Origin: JBGFRR01 sp041695045
GTDB taxonomy: Bacteria; Bacteroidota; Ignavibacteria; UBA10030
NCBI GenBank assembly: GCA_041695045.1
Contig: JBGFRR010000151.1
Location: 12,416 to 76,415, forward strand
Reading direction: 5' to 3'
DNA: 64,000 nucleotides
Shown here: positions 16,565 to 25,300 of the stretch, piece after piece
Layout of the letters: each line of letters starts with the position of its first letter
How positions within the stretch are numbered: the stretch's first letter is position 1
Made by a program: the position numbers and the translations under genes
The notes under the pieces: model-generated
Database searches by the model: none
What the model saw: the letters and a program-made list of their open reading frames with translations, nothing else
Told to the model about the DNA's origin: nothing

Positions 16565-17452
16565 CTACACCCCATCCTGAACAAAATTGGCGCCGTGTTT
16601 CATGCACCACTCGGCACGTGCTAACTCCTTGCCGAGGTAGGCCGCGTGATCAAGCTGCGATACCCAGCTGTTGCGGATCAAGGTGAGGTAGATGCTGCGG
16701 GCGTCGCGACCCTCGATGACATGCAACAGTTGTTCGTCGTAACCGTAGTGTTCGACCGCCAGCGCATCACCGATGACATGGATCACGAAGTAGCCGGCCT
16801 TGTCGAGCGTGATGCGCTTTGGGTCGGTGGCGGTGGCGATCACGTGTTCGGCCTCTATCTGACCGGCTGGGGCAGGCGCGCGCTTGAATTCGCCCGCCCC
16901 GGCTTCGCTGTGCGGGCCGGGGGGCGCGGGCTGCACCTCGGCTGCCAACTCCTTCGCTCGGGCGTGGATAGCGGCGACGTCCGTGCAGCCGATCATGTCG
17001 ATTGGTTGCACCTGGTCGCGAAAGGTCCGCACCTCGGTAGCAGACGTGTTTGGCAGGATCGGGCGCACGCCGGGGGCTTCCGGTATCCTGTGGTTCTCAT
17101 CGATGCCGTTGGCGAATAGCGCTAACATCGTCGCGCCGCTCAGATGCCTGGGCGGCTCGCTGCCCGCGCAAATCAGATAACGGATGGCAGGATTCGACAC
17201 TGTGTTCTTGACGATCTTCTCGATGCCGATGTTCTCGGTCTCAAGCTTGCCGACAATGCACAGCCCCTCCGGCGGGTCGTGGCTGACGGCTTCGGCCAAG
17301 GCGACACTGCCCAGCGTCGTCACGGCCACAGGGGCAGCCGGATCGGTAACGAAATAGGTACCGGGCACATAGGGCCAAGTCTTGCGCTTCGCCTTGGTGC
17401 TCGCAAAGGTGCGGCTCAGGAAAAATCCAAAATCTTCCATCCTGGTTGGCAT
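16565..17452 (-). CDS. MtrA-like protein with DUF4346 domain
   Basis: Residues about 25-150 resemble subunit A of methanogen tetrahydromethanopterin S-methyltransferase: TENIGIEKIVKNTVSNP, IRYLICAGSEPPRHLSG, and RDQVQPIDMIGCTD. A Pro/Ala linker leads to a DUF4346-type C-terminal part (about 190-290). In archaea MtrA binds a corrinoid. The bacterial homologues have no settled role; no other Mtr subunit is present. ATG 17452 has AAGGA upstream. It lies downstream of a methyltransferase gene on the same strand. Confidence 0.75.
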   Translation of the reverse strand: MPTRMEDFGFFLSRTFASTKAKRKTWPYVPGTYFVTDPAAPVAVTTLGSVALAEAVSHDPPEGLCIVGKLETENIGIEKIVKNTVSNPAIRYLICAGSEPPRHLSGATMLALFANGIDENHRIPEAPGVRPILPNTSATEVRTFRDQVQPIDMIGCTDVAAIHARAKELAAEVQPAPPGPHSEAGAGEFKRAPAPAGQIEAEHVIATATDPKRITLDKAGYFVIHVIGDALAVEHYGYDEQLLHVIEGRDARSIYLTLIRNSWVSQLDHAAYLGKELARAEWCMKHGANFVQDGV

Positions 17453-17499
17453 CAATCATCCTTGTGTTTTGTCGTGAGATCGGATGTGGGAACGAGCAT

Positions 17500-17526
17500 C
17501 CCGTCCCGAAGAGCGTTCGGGACGGG
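17500..17526. repeat. Palindrome between MtrA-like and methyltransferase genes
   Basis: Perfect 11-bp arms, CCCGTCCCGAA and its complement, around GAGCG. It shares the GTCCCGAA...TTCGGGAC core with the copy at 62402-62422. Confidence 0.75.
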
Positions 17527-17576
17527 ACTCCCTCCCTTTCTCGTTCATGGCTTCACTGCCACCAGCGCGACCGCGC

Positions 17577-18197
17577 CTAAATGGTCCGCATAGCGCTCGA
17601 AGATGGCGCGCATTTGAAGTACACGTTTGCGCGCCGCGGGCGTGCGTTCACGCGGACGACGCGCGCCAACTCGCGCTGCACCTCCTGTTTCAGATCCTCG
17701 GCTAGGTTGTCCGGCTTCAGGCAGAGTTCATGGATGCCGTAGCGCCCGCCCGCTTTCAACAAGCGCGCCGCCTCCTGCACAATCAGGAGTTTTTGCGCAT
17801 CCGCCTGCATGGTCAGCATGGCCTCGCCATAGACTACCGACGCGCACTCCGGATCCAGCCCGCTGTGCCGGGCGTCTGCCACAATGATGCGCCGTAAAGG
17901 GCCATCTAAAACGCGGCGCGTCTCGGCCGCAGCCGTTTCATCGCGCTCGACGCCCGTGTAACTGCGAGGCCGGTGCTGTAGCACCACCCCGGCCGTGAAC
18001 CCCAGACCCGGCGCGAATTCAACTACGTCATCTTCAGCGGTGATGTTCAACGCCGCCACTAACTTTTCAGTCAGTTCGCGTCCGCCGGGGCGCAGCACCC
18101 GCCGGCCCATGCGCGCTAACAGCCAATGGCCAGGCGCCCTCTCGAGATCAGGGACGATGTGCGCCAGCGAGGCGTGTTCTTCAGGTTGTTCATTCAT
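17577..18197 (-). CDS. Class I SAM-dependent methyltransferase, C-terminus frameshifted
   Basis: The Rossmann motif VVEFAPGLGFTAGVVL (motif I) and following strands (YTGVERDE, IIVADA) identify a small-molecule methyltransferase; HELCLKPDNLAEDLKQE is typical of its family. After RVNARPR the frame ends in unrelated residues. Another frame over 17525-17590 encodes FERYADHLGAVALVAVKP with a stop, the usual C-terminus, so a deletion with frameshift removed the middle of the C-terminal domain. The substrate is unknown. ATG 18197 was preferred to an upstream TTG. It follows the chelatase gene directly. Confidence 0.7.
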   Translation of the reverse strand: MNEQPEEHASLAHIVPDLERAPGHWLLARMGRRVLRPGGRELTEKLVAALNITAEDDVVEFAPGLGFTAGVVLQHRPRSYTGVERDETAAAETRRVLDGPLRRIIVADARHSGLDPECASVVYGEAMLTMQADAQKLLIVQEAARLLKAGGRYGIHELCLKPDNLAEDLKQEVQRELARVVRVNARPRRANVYFKCAPSSSAMRTI

Positions 18198-18202
18198 TAT
18201 GT

Positions 18203-19909
18203 TCAATGCCTCTCAGGATGTCGGTGATGAATTGGTTTTGGTACGGAAATGATTCCTGCAGGCAGCGGTTGATTGTTGAAGTGCGCTATCGCAATTCGAA
18301 TCTGCTCGTCCACCCACCGCTCGAACATTGGGTGCGGAGCAAAACCTTTGCCGTTGTAAACATAGCTCAGTCCTTCGAGCCAGTCCTCCTCTCGTCCGCC
18401 GCGAGTTGTTCTGGCAGGGATGACGATTGCTGTGCCGCCATCTTCCGATGCTCGTTGAACCATTGCTCGGATGTTGTGAATGGCTTTCTCTCGAAGCTCC
18501 GGCCAATCCTCGCGCCAGGTAGCAAACTGAATATCGCGAAAGTGTCGCGCTTTCAGGTGTGCCACTGTCTGCATGTGCGAAGCGATGATGGCGAGGTTGT
18601 TTTCCCAGTGCTTGTTTGCCTCTTCATCATCTGTGCCGTGGGCGAGGAGAATGATCGTCTCCTTCTTCGGCTCTTTGCTGACTTCGAGTGCACGGTCGAG
18701 CAGCGCTTCTGCAAACAACGGGCTTGCTTCAACGCCACCAAGGGTAAAGAGTGCACAAGAGGTACGGATTCTCTGCGGCGGCTTCCCGTGGTTGCCGTGT
18801 CCGTGGCCGGCGTGGCCTAAGCGCTCTTGTAAACCCAGGACATACTCGGTGACCTCTCTGAAGCTCGATTCGAGCGAAAACACGCGCACGACAACAATGG
18901 CTCGGGCGCCGCGTTGCTCCAATTTTCTCACTGCCCTCTCCATGAGAAAGGGATCGCCCATTCCAAAGGCCGGTTCGATTATGTATCGCAACTGATGTGA
19001 GCCAATGGCATCCATCATTCTCCGATTCCAGTTATAGTTGGCGCCGTGCGGCATGAACACGACCCCAAGGTTCTCTGGCGTAATAGGCAAATGCGCGTTT
19101 GAGCGTTGAGCAAGCCAGAGTGCTACATTGGGATGCGGCGTAAGATCCTGTCCATCAAACACTCCACCGTACTTTTGAATCAGCGACTTGAGACGTGCGC
19201 CAAGGGACATCATACCGTCTGCTTTCCAGCCAAAGTCAAAAGGAACAACAATGGGCTGAAGCTTTTTCGCTTGTGCAGAGGCAAGAGCGTCTTCGAGAGA
19301 TTTCCAAGGGGAGGCGCCACGCTGTCTGTCCTTGAGCGCGACCTCCATATATCCGGCAAAGGGATAGCGATCCTCGATGTACGCACGATAACGCTTCATA
19401 TCTTCGGAAATCAAAGCTGCTTCTTGATCGTCTCGTGCTCCCTGCGCAACGAGAATCAACATTTCTTTGGACGGATTTTTGCTCAGTCCCTCTAACCGGT
19501 CGGATAAGATTTCCGAGATCAGGTAGGTTCCTGTGTGCTTTTGGGAAATCGTTATCGACAGGTCGGTGAGAGAAGAGGTCTTGTTCGAGAGAGTCGTTTC
19601 AATGTGTTTCCACATTGGATGATGGAGCGAGAGAAAGAGAGGTAGGACAACCACCCTCTTTGCTCCTGCCGCGTGCACTTGCGAAAGACCTTCTTTAAGA
19701 AAGCGCTCCGTTTCTTCGCGGGTTGCGAAGACAAGAGCGGCATTGAACTGCTTTCGGTACTCTTCGAATGCGTCGCGCAGCTCTTCATTTCCCATAAAAC
19801 CCCGGTCGGGCGCGACGATGAGGAAACCGGTTTCGTACGCCTTGTCCGCTGCTACCGTCAGGGCAAATGCGAGCAGTTGGCAGGCAAGAATTTTTCTAAA
19901 CAATCCCAT
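18203..19909 (-). CDS. Exported multidomain CbiX/CbiK-like chelatase with His-rich linker
   Basis: A signal peptide (about 1-21) precedes what looks like four chelatase half-domains: GFLIVAPDRG...VVVLPLFLSLHHP (25-150), LILVAQGARDD (150-270), LGVVFMPHGANYNWN...AIVVVRVF (300-390) and IILLAHGTDDEEAN (400-545). HAGHGHGNHGK lies between the third and fourth. CbiX/CbiK enzymes insert cobalt into sirohydrochlorin in the cytoplasm; an exported, tandem version is unusual and could handle metal removal from or insertion into imported tetrapyrroles. AAGGAG precedes ATG 19909. The downstream methyltransferase follows with a 5-nt gap. Confidence 0.75.
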   Translation of the reverse strand: MGLFRKILACQLLAFALTVAADKAYETGFLIVAPDRGFMGNEELRDAFEEYRKQFNAALVFATREETERFLKEGLSQVHAAGAKRVVVLPLFLSLHHPMWKHIETTLSNKTSSLTDLSITISQKHTGTYLISEILSDRLEGLSKNPSKEMLILVAQGARDDQEAALISEDMKRYRAYIEDRYPFAGYMEVALKDRQRGASPWKSLEDALASAQAKKLQPIVVPFDFGWKADGMMSLGARLKSLIQKYGGVFDGQDLTPHPNVALWLAQRSNAHLPITPENLGVVFMPHGANYNWNRRMMDAIGSHQLRYIIEPAFGMGDPFLMERAVRKLEQRGARAIVVVRVFSLESSFREVTEYVLGLQERLGHAGHGHGNHGKPPQRIRTSCALFTLGGVEASPLFAEALLDRALEVSKEPKKETIILLAHGTDDEEANKHWENNLAIIASHMQTVAHLKARHFRDIQFATWREDWPELREKAIHNIRAMVQRASEDGGTAIVIPARTTRGGREEDWLEGLSYVYNGKGFAPHPMFERWVDEQIRIAIAHFNNQPLPAGIISVPKPIHHRHPERH

Positions 19910-19925
19910 AGCGCTTCTCCTTCGG

Positions 19926-20510
19926 TCAGTTCCGTTGTATGTGGCTTCTCACATGCTCAATAACAAGCGATGAAATTAATCCTATGTCGTACGGCCATGC
20001 GTAGATGACGACGGTACCGATATCAGGATGCTGCTCCTTGAAGCTCTGAATCGAACGGGGGATATCCTTTTCTGAGTGGCTGCCGCCGGGCGTGATCATA
20101 ATGCTCGTGACGATGATTGTATCAGGTCGTTCCTTCATCAGCTCGGCTAATGCGCTTTCCACGGTGGGCGCACACATCTCATTGAACGCGAACTGAACGG
20201 AACGAAACACTCCTGCCCGTTCAATTTCCCTCGCTATCTTGACGATGCCTGCCCAGTACTTATCATTCTGTTCATTCCGCGGCCAGTGTGCCATATCCTC
20301 TTTGATCTTCCGAGCCTCATCGATATTCTCGCGACGGAGCTTGAAATATTCGCTCAGCCTTGGAAAATCCGTCGCCACGCTACCATGCCCCACGAGCAGC
20401 AAGGACGTGGTCTTTGTACTCTTTGAAGTTGATACTTGACCCAACGCGCTTGAACACAAAACAAGCGTCATGAGAAACAACGTTACTGCAACGTGTTTGA
20501 ACGATTTCAT
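19926..20510 (-). CDS. Exported CbiX/CbiK-like chelatase, single domain
   Basis: The 194-residue protein begins with a signal peptide (MKSFKHVAVTLFLMTLVLCS, cleavage after ALGQ). It carries both active-site histidines of class II chelatases: LLLVGHGS near the start, and GGSHSEKDIP in the C-terminal part. Start ATG 20510 has AGGA 8 nt upstream; a longer frame lacks a signal peptide. Periplasmic CbiK proteins are known from Desulfovibrio. Its place directly after HmuY- and HmuR-like genes suggests work on haem or a related tetrapyrrole outside the cytoplasm. Confidence 0.8.
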   Translation of the reverse strand: MKSFKHVAVTLFLMTLVLCSSALGQVSTSKSTKTTSLLLVGHGSVATDFPRLSEYFKLRRENIDEARKIKEDMAHWPRNEQNDKYWAGIVKIAREIERAGVFRSVQFAFNEMCAPTVESALAELMKERPDTIIVTSIMITPGGSHSEKDIPRSIQSFKEQHPDIGTVVIYAWPYDIGLISSLVIEHVRSHIQRN

Positions 20511-20580
20511 TTCAGAGTCCTTTCTCATCGATGTCGTTGATAGGATAGACGGAATTTCAGCAGTACGAGAATTCTTGTCT

Positions 20581-21199
20581 TCACTGAAGCCTATGAGATC
20601 CATCCGGCTGATAAAAATACCGGAACGTGTAATACCGCGGCGGTACCGTCGGTATGCTGGTTGTTGCATCGTACGGAATCGGATTCGGCGCTCCCTTGTA
20701 ATAACTCAGAATCTCGAGCTTCGCATACTTGCCGTCTGCTGTACGGAGAACGATGACGGTTCCTGGATTCGGAATGACCGCGTGCTTCGGCGGCGTGGGT
20801 GAAGCACCGGTGTACGTGAACCATCCGCTGATCGCCCTTCTTGTCAAGCTGTCTGTTACATACCCTGAAACCGGCGCAGTTGAAAGTGCATTGAAGTCTG
20901 TTCCCGTCATCACTATTGCCGCTGCACGTCCGGGTCCGCTCACTCCGCCGTTGATGATGATGGTGGTGGCACGAAACCCAAGATCCCATTTTGTTGTAGC
21001 CAAATCGGCATTCGATACAACCGAGCTATCGCGTAAGCTGAAGAAGGTGAATCGACCACTCCTGGCAGTATCTGCGGGCAAATCTTTCACCAACGTCACG
21101 CGACCTTGCGGTTCGACAGGGTCAGGCTCGACGATACTTTTTACAGCCAGAGACGATGATCAGTGTTGAGCAGATTGTGAGAATATATAGTCGAATTAT
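20581..21199 (-). CDS. HmuY-like haem-binding lipoprotein, apparent frameshift after lipobox
   Basis: The main frame (20581-21099) encodes a HmuY domain: TKWDLGFRATTIIINGG near the start and RTADGKYAKLEILSYYKG near the C-terminus. The upstream lipoprotein signal (ILTICSTLIIVSGCKK) lies in another frame. Both join if one A is removed from the A5 run at 21138-21142, giving SGC-KSIVEPDP. AGGAGG sits upstream, but the expected start codon at 21197-21199 reads ATA. This is either a sequencing error, a phase-variable tract or a decaying gene. HmuY proteins capture haem for the HmuR receptor encoded next door. Confidence 0.7.
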
Positions 21200-21227
21200 A
21201 GGAGCCTCCTGAAAAAGTTGTGAATGA

Positions 21228-23567
21228 TTATTCCGATGAACTGGAAACATTGATGCGTGCTATCGCATAGAATATTCGTCCCGGGACGGAAGAGAGCCGT
21301 TGCGGATCTTTCTTATTGAGAAGATTATCAACTCCAATCTGAAGCGAGATGAAATTCGTTATCTCTTGTATAACCGAAGCATTCCATAATGCATAACCGG
21401 GTGCATACTCAGTGTCGTCATCGAGTACGCCGTTAAGGTTGCGGTCTGCAAAGCCGTACCTGCCGCGAAGAACGCCCCGAAGGGAGATCGCGGTACCGGT
21501 TGCCGGATGCTCGTAGGCAAGCCTCACAACGCCGGAATGAGCGGATCGATGAAACAGTCCACCATACTCCGCTTCCTGCACGGGGCGGATTCGGCCGGCG
21601 CTTCCCACTTTGAAAATCTCCCCAGCACGAATGCATTCGAGCGCTTCTTCATCCTTCGCTTCGAGGTACTGATAGCCAAGTGTGAAAGAAAAGCCTTTGA
21701 TTCCTCGAACGGTCAATTCCGCCTCGATGCCCTGAGTGAAAATCTTGTTCAGATTAAAGTACGTGTAAACACTCTGACCGTTGGTCTTGAGAGCGACCGG
21801 ATTGGCTTCGATGAGATCCCGAACGTTGTTTCTGAAAATGTTGAACGAAGCGAAACCGTCGAAGGGAAGAGTTATCTCTAACCCCGCGTTGTAGGAAATC
21901 GAATTTTCGGGGCGAATTGTTTCAAGACTCTGGGGATCGATCAAGATGGCTCGAATCTGTCCTTGTTCTTGTAGTCTGGCAATCAGTTCCTTGACACCAA
22001 CTGATCCGAACACAGAATATCCGACACCCGGATTTGTGAAATCGAGGTACAATTGCTGAAAGGTCGGCGCTTTGAATCCGCTCCCCACTGATGCGCGAAC
22101 GTGCAGCCACGTGAGCGGCTTCATCAATGCGGTAGCTTTCGGACTGAGCCGCGCTGCGTAATCACGATGAGCATCGTAGCGAGCGCTTACAATGAAATTG
22201 AACGCTGGTGTTGGAATCCATTCGACTTGAGCATAGGCGATTTTGCTGTCAGCCGCGCGTTTGCCTCCTTGAATTCTATCTGCTTCAAGGTGTTCGGCGA
22301 TTGCGCCCGCACCGAGCGATACAAGCCACCAGTTGGCGATGGGGATATCGGTTTGCGTTTCGGCCTTGTAGTAAGCTTGATCAAAGAGACTTCTGCTGTA
22401 CACTCCTCCAGCGTGATAATCCAACTCATTCTGTGTTTTATAGCTCGTTGCGAAGAGTTTGAGTGTTGTCTTGATGCCGCTCAGAAAACGATGTGAAATG
22501 CTGGGAGCGACGTTCCAATCGGTCAGCGTCGCCCGATTGTTGAGCAGGACTTGTTGATTGTTTTGGAAAACCGACACTTGGCTTTTCTGTTCGCTGTGGT
22601 ACCATCGAGCGCTCACGGACGCCACGGTCTGTCCGCCGATGTTGAAATTCATCTTTGGACTCATCGTGTAATCGGTGTACGGTGCAACGGTTGGGCTTAT
22701 TGTTGCAGGAGTGAGGTCATAACCGGCCGAGGATTTTCTGTTCACAAAGATCGAGCCGCTGAACCAATTGCCCGCGTGTTCGATTGTTCCGCTCAAGTCG
22801 TACGTGTCATAGCGCGCGGCTCTTCCTTCCAGAGAGCCAGACCACGGCTTACGAGGAACGGCAGTGATGATGTTGATGACGCCGGCGAGCGCTTCACTCC
22901 CATACAACGAAGAGATGGGGCCTTTGACAATTTCAATGTGCTCCACATTTCCGACACTCACGCGGGAAAGCTCTAATGTTCCAGCTCTTCTGCCAATGAG
23001 AGGTTCGCCGTCGATCAGGATGAGCGTGTAGGCAGGGTCTAATCCTTGCACTTGAACTCCTGTGCCGTGGTCTTGAATCAAGGCCAAGCCTGGTTGTTCA
23101 GCAAAAATGGCTCGCAAGTCAGAGCCGCCGCAGAACCTGATTTCACGTTGCGGAATGACCGACGTTCGAATCGGTACATCTGCCAAATTCTTTTCTGTAC
23201 GAGTTGCTGTGATGACAACAGGAGAGAATTTGATCGTTTCCTCCGACAACACAATTTCGAATGTGTGGACCTCGCCTGCCTTCACTTCTATTTCTTTTGT
23301 TATCGTGCGGTAGCCGACGGAGCTAATTACCACGGTGTGTTTTCCGGGTGGGACGTTGGTGAGGCGGAACCATCCGGTGTCTGATGTTGCTGTTCCGATT
23401 GTTGTTCCTTGAATGACGACGTTCGCTGCGACGAGCGGCGTTCCTCGTTCAGTCGTAACAGTACCGATAATCGTTCCAGAAAGCGATTGGGAGAGAACAA
23501 CCGATTGTGTATAGAACACGAGAAGAGAGAGTGCCAACATACGAAACCCGCAGGCTGCGTTTATCAT
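21228..23567 (-). CDS. TonB-dependent receptor, HmuR-like haem receptor
   Basis: The 779-residue outer-membrane receptor has a signal peptide, a carboxypeptidase-regulatory-like domain (about 30-115, GTVTTERGTPLVAANVVIQG), a plug (about 125-250, VQGLDPAYTLILIDGEPLIGR) and a beta-barrel ending in Phe/Ser residues. SGFKAPTFQQLYLDFTNPG resembles the FRAP/NPxL region important in haem receptors. GGGAG precedes ATG 23567. HmuY- and chelatase-like genes follow on the same strand. Haem is the best guess; a corrinoid or other tetrapyrrole is possible. Confidence 0.85.
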   Translation of the reverse strand: MINAACGFRMLALSLLVFYTQSVVLSQSLSGTIIGTVTTERGTPLVAANVVIQGTTIGTATSDTGWFRLTNVPPGKHTVVISSVGYRTITKEIEVKAGEVHTFEIVLSEETIKFSPVVITATRTEKNLADVPIRTSVIPQREIRFCGGSDLRAIFAEQPGLALIQDHGTGVQVQGLDPAYTLILIDGEPLIGRRAGTLELSRVSVGNVEHIEIVKGPISSLYGSEALAGVINIITAVPRKPWSGSLEGRAARYDTYDLSGTIEHAGNWFSGSIFVNRKSSAGYDLTPATISPTVAPYTDYTMSPKMNFNIGGQTVASVSARWYHSEQKSQVSVFQNNQQVLLNNRATLTDWNVAPSISHRFLSGIKTTLKLFATSYKTQNELDYHAGGVYSRSLFDQAYYKAETQTDIPIANWWLVSLGAGAIAEHLEADRIQGGKRAADSKIAYAQVEWIPTPAFNFIVSARYDAHRDYAARLSPKATALMKPLTWLHVRASVGSGFKAPTFQQLYLDFTNPGVGYSVFGSVGVKELIARLQEQGQIRAILIDPQSLETIRPENSISYNAGLEITLPFDGFASFNIFRNNVRDLIEANPVALKTNGQSVYTYFNLNKIFTQGIEAELTVRGIKGFSFTLGYQYLEAKDEEALECIRAGEIFKVGSAGRIRPVQEAEYGGLFHRSAHSGVVRLAYEHPATGTAISLRGVLRGRYGFADRNLNGVLDDDTEYAPGYALWNASVIQEITNFISLQIGVDNLLNKKDPQRLSSVPGRIFYAIARINVSSSSE

Positions 23568-23645
23568 ATTGCTTCTCCCGGTATTATTTTGTAGCTTGCA
23601 AAAGCAAAAAGGGCTGGGCTACCTGCCCGGTTCTTTTCTGCACCC

Positions 23646-23690
23646 GGTGTGTCACCCCCTCGCCAAAGGTTTGGGTGACGCACCTTTTTT
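23646..23690 (+). terminator. Hairpin with T-run between phnE and the HmuR-like gene
   Basis: A 12-bp stem (GGTGTGTCACCC / GGGTGACGCACC, one G-T) is followed by TTTTTT on the plus strand. Because both flanking genes are on the minus strand, it may instead act as a structured leader of the receptor mRNA. No known riboswitch consensus was recognised. Confidence 0.4.
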
Positions 23691-23733
23691 ATTCTTCCCG
23701 AACTGCGGTTACAGACTCAGGTCGCGTTCCAAA

Positions 23734-24495
23734 TCACACAATTTTTTTTCTCAGGTACAAACTCGCACCATCGATGATGATGACGGTGGGAAGCGTTATG
23801 AGAATGACCGTCGCGGCCATATCGTACTGGAACGACCGCATATAATGGAGGAGATAGAACCCAATCCCCCCCGCACCGACGATGCCCAATACCGTTGCCG
23901 CGCGCACATTGTACTCAAAAATGTAAAGCGCATAGCCTAAGAAGTGCGGTGCCACCTGCGGCAACACCCCGTAGCGCCACACGCTCACCCGCGACGCCCC
24001 CGTTGACCGCACGGCTTCGACCTGCGATGTGTCGACTGCTTCAATGGCTTCATAGAATAATTTGCTGACAAAGCCGACGGTGTACATTGCCGTCGCGAGA
24101 ATGCCGGGAAACGGCCCAAGCCCAACGGCAGCAACGAACAACAGCGCCCAGACAATAATCGGGATGGTGCGGATGACCGTGAGAAGCGAGCGGAAGGGAA
24201 TGGTGAGCCACACGGGACTCACGTTGCGCGCTGCAAGGAAGCTCGGAAGGAACGCAAGGATGAGACCGATGAGCGAGCCGAGGAAAGCGATCTGAACGGT
24301 CTCAACGAGCGACTTCCACGCCGGGCCCGCCGCAGCAGTGTTGGGAGGAAACATTCCCGCCAGGAATTCCGCCATGTTCGACACGCCCATCAACAGTGCG
24401 GAAATGCTGAAGCCTGTTCCGCTTGCTGCCCAGATAAAAAGTACTACTAACACAGCGAGCACCAACAGCTTACGCACGGGGGTAATGGTCCACAA
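23734..24495 (-). CDS. phnE: PhnE-type ABC transporter permease
   Basis: A six-helix inner-membrane permease with the EAA-type loop EAVRSTGASRVSVWRYGVLPQVAPHF, typical of phosphonate/phosphite permeases. TTG 24495 is proposed as start because GGAGG lies 8 nt upstream; ATG 24528 is an alternative. The start overlaps the end of phnC. No phosphonate-degrading genes are in the window, so the substrate is open. Confidence 0.88.
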   Translation of the reverse strand: MWTITPVRKLLVLAVLVVLFIWAASGTGFSISALLMGVSNMAEFLAGMFPPNTAAAGPAWKSLVETVQIAFLGSLIGLILAFLPSFLAARNVSPVWLTIPFRSLLTVIRTIPIIVWALLFVAAVGLGPFPGILATAMYTVGFVSKLFYEAIEAVDTSQVEAVRSTGASRVSVWRYGVLPQVAPHFLGYALYIFEYNVRAATVLGIVGAGGIGFYLLHYMRSFQYDMAATVILITLPTVIIIDGASLYLRKKIV

Positions 24496-25300
24496 TGTCG
24501 CCACCTCCGAAGATAGTTTCCAGCGCATGGTCGTTGAGAGTCGAGGTTGGTCCGTCGAACACAATGCGTCCATGACGAATGCCAATCACACGCGTACAGT
24601 ATTGACGTACATGGTCAAGGTCGTGGAGCGAAATGAGCAGTGTGAACTGCAGCTCCTTTTGTAACGTAGCGAGCAGATCAAGAATGCTGTACGACGTACG
24701 GTTATCGAGGCTCGCGACCGGTTCGTCCGCGAGCAGCAGCTCATGCTCTTGCATCAACGCACGGGCAATGGCCACGCGCTGCTTCTGGCCGCTGCTCAAC
24801 TGCGCCACGCGACGATGCTCAAGACCGCGCAATCCGACGGCGTCGATGTACCGCAGGGCGCGCTGCCGATCCTCGTTGGGAAAGATGCCAAACAATCCTC
24901 TCCATCCTCCCACGCGGCCGAGACTGCCGATCAACACGTTTGTTAACACGGGTAGCCGTTGAGCAAGCGAAAACTCTTGAAATACCATCGACACATGCGG
25001 ATGCGTTGTGTCCCCCAACGATACGGCGCCGTTCAACCCACGCAGATTGATGGTACGCGTTCCTCGCGCAACAGGTAAGAGACCGTTGATGGTTTTGAGC
25101 AGCGTGGATTTGCCGGAGCCGCTCGGACTGATGAGGGCAACGCGCTCACCGCGATGAAGTTTGAGCGAGACATCGCGAAGCGCATCGGGGTGATTGGGGT
25201 AATCCACATACACCCCGTCCAACACAATCATTGGAGGTGGGACCGCTTGTTCCAGCGGAATAATCCGCCCCATCGGTTCCATCTTGCCCGATCCACTCAT
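24470..25300 (-). CDS. phnC: PhnC-type ABC transporter ATP-binding protein
   Basis: The 276-residue ATPase has Walker A SPSGSGKST (58-66; Ser replaces the usual first Gly), Q-loop VFQEFSL, signature LSSGQKQR, Walker B LLLADEP and a switch His (LISLHDLDH). ATG 25300 overlaps the phnD stop by 4 nt, and its 3' end overlaps phnE, so the three genes form one operon. Confidence 0.92.
   Translation of the reverse strand: MSGSGKMEPMGRIIPLEQAVPPPMIVLDGVYVDYPNHPDALRDVSLKLHRGERVALISPSGSGKSTLLKTINGLLPVARGTRTINLRGLNGAVSLGDTTHPHVSMVFQEFSLAQRLPVLTNVLIGSLGRVGGWRGLFGIFPNEDRQRALRYIDAVGLRGLEHRRVAQLSSGQKQRVAIARALMQEHELLLADEPVASLDNRTSYSILDLLATLQKELQFTLLISLHDLDHVRQYCTRVIGIRHGRIVFDGPTSTLNDHALETIFGGGDIVDHYPRA

Noticed and set aside
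23568..23733. Cobalamin or other riboswitch upstream of the HmuR-like gene
   Set aside because: A hairpin is present, but the conserved cobalamin-riboswitch blocks were not found, and the T-run lies on the wrong strand for the receptor mRNA.
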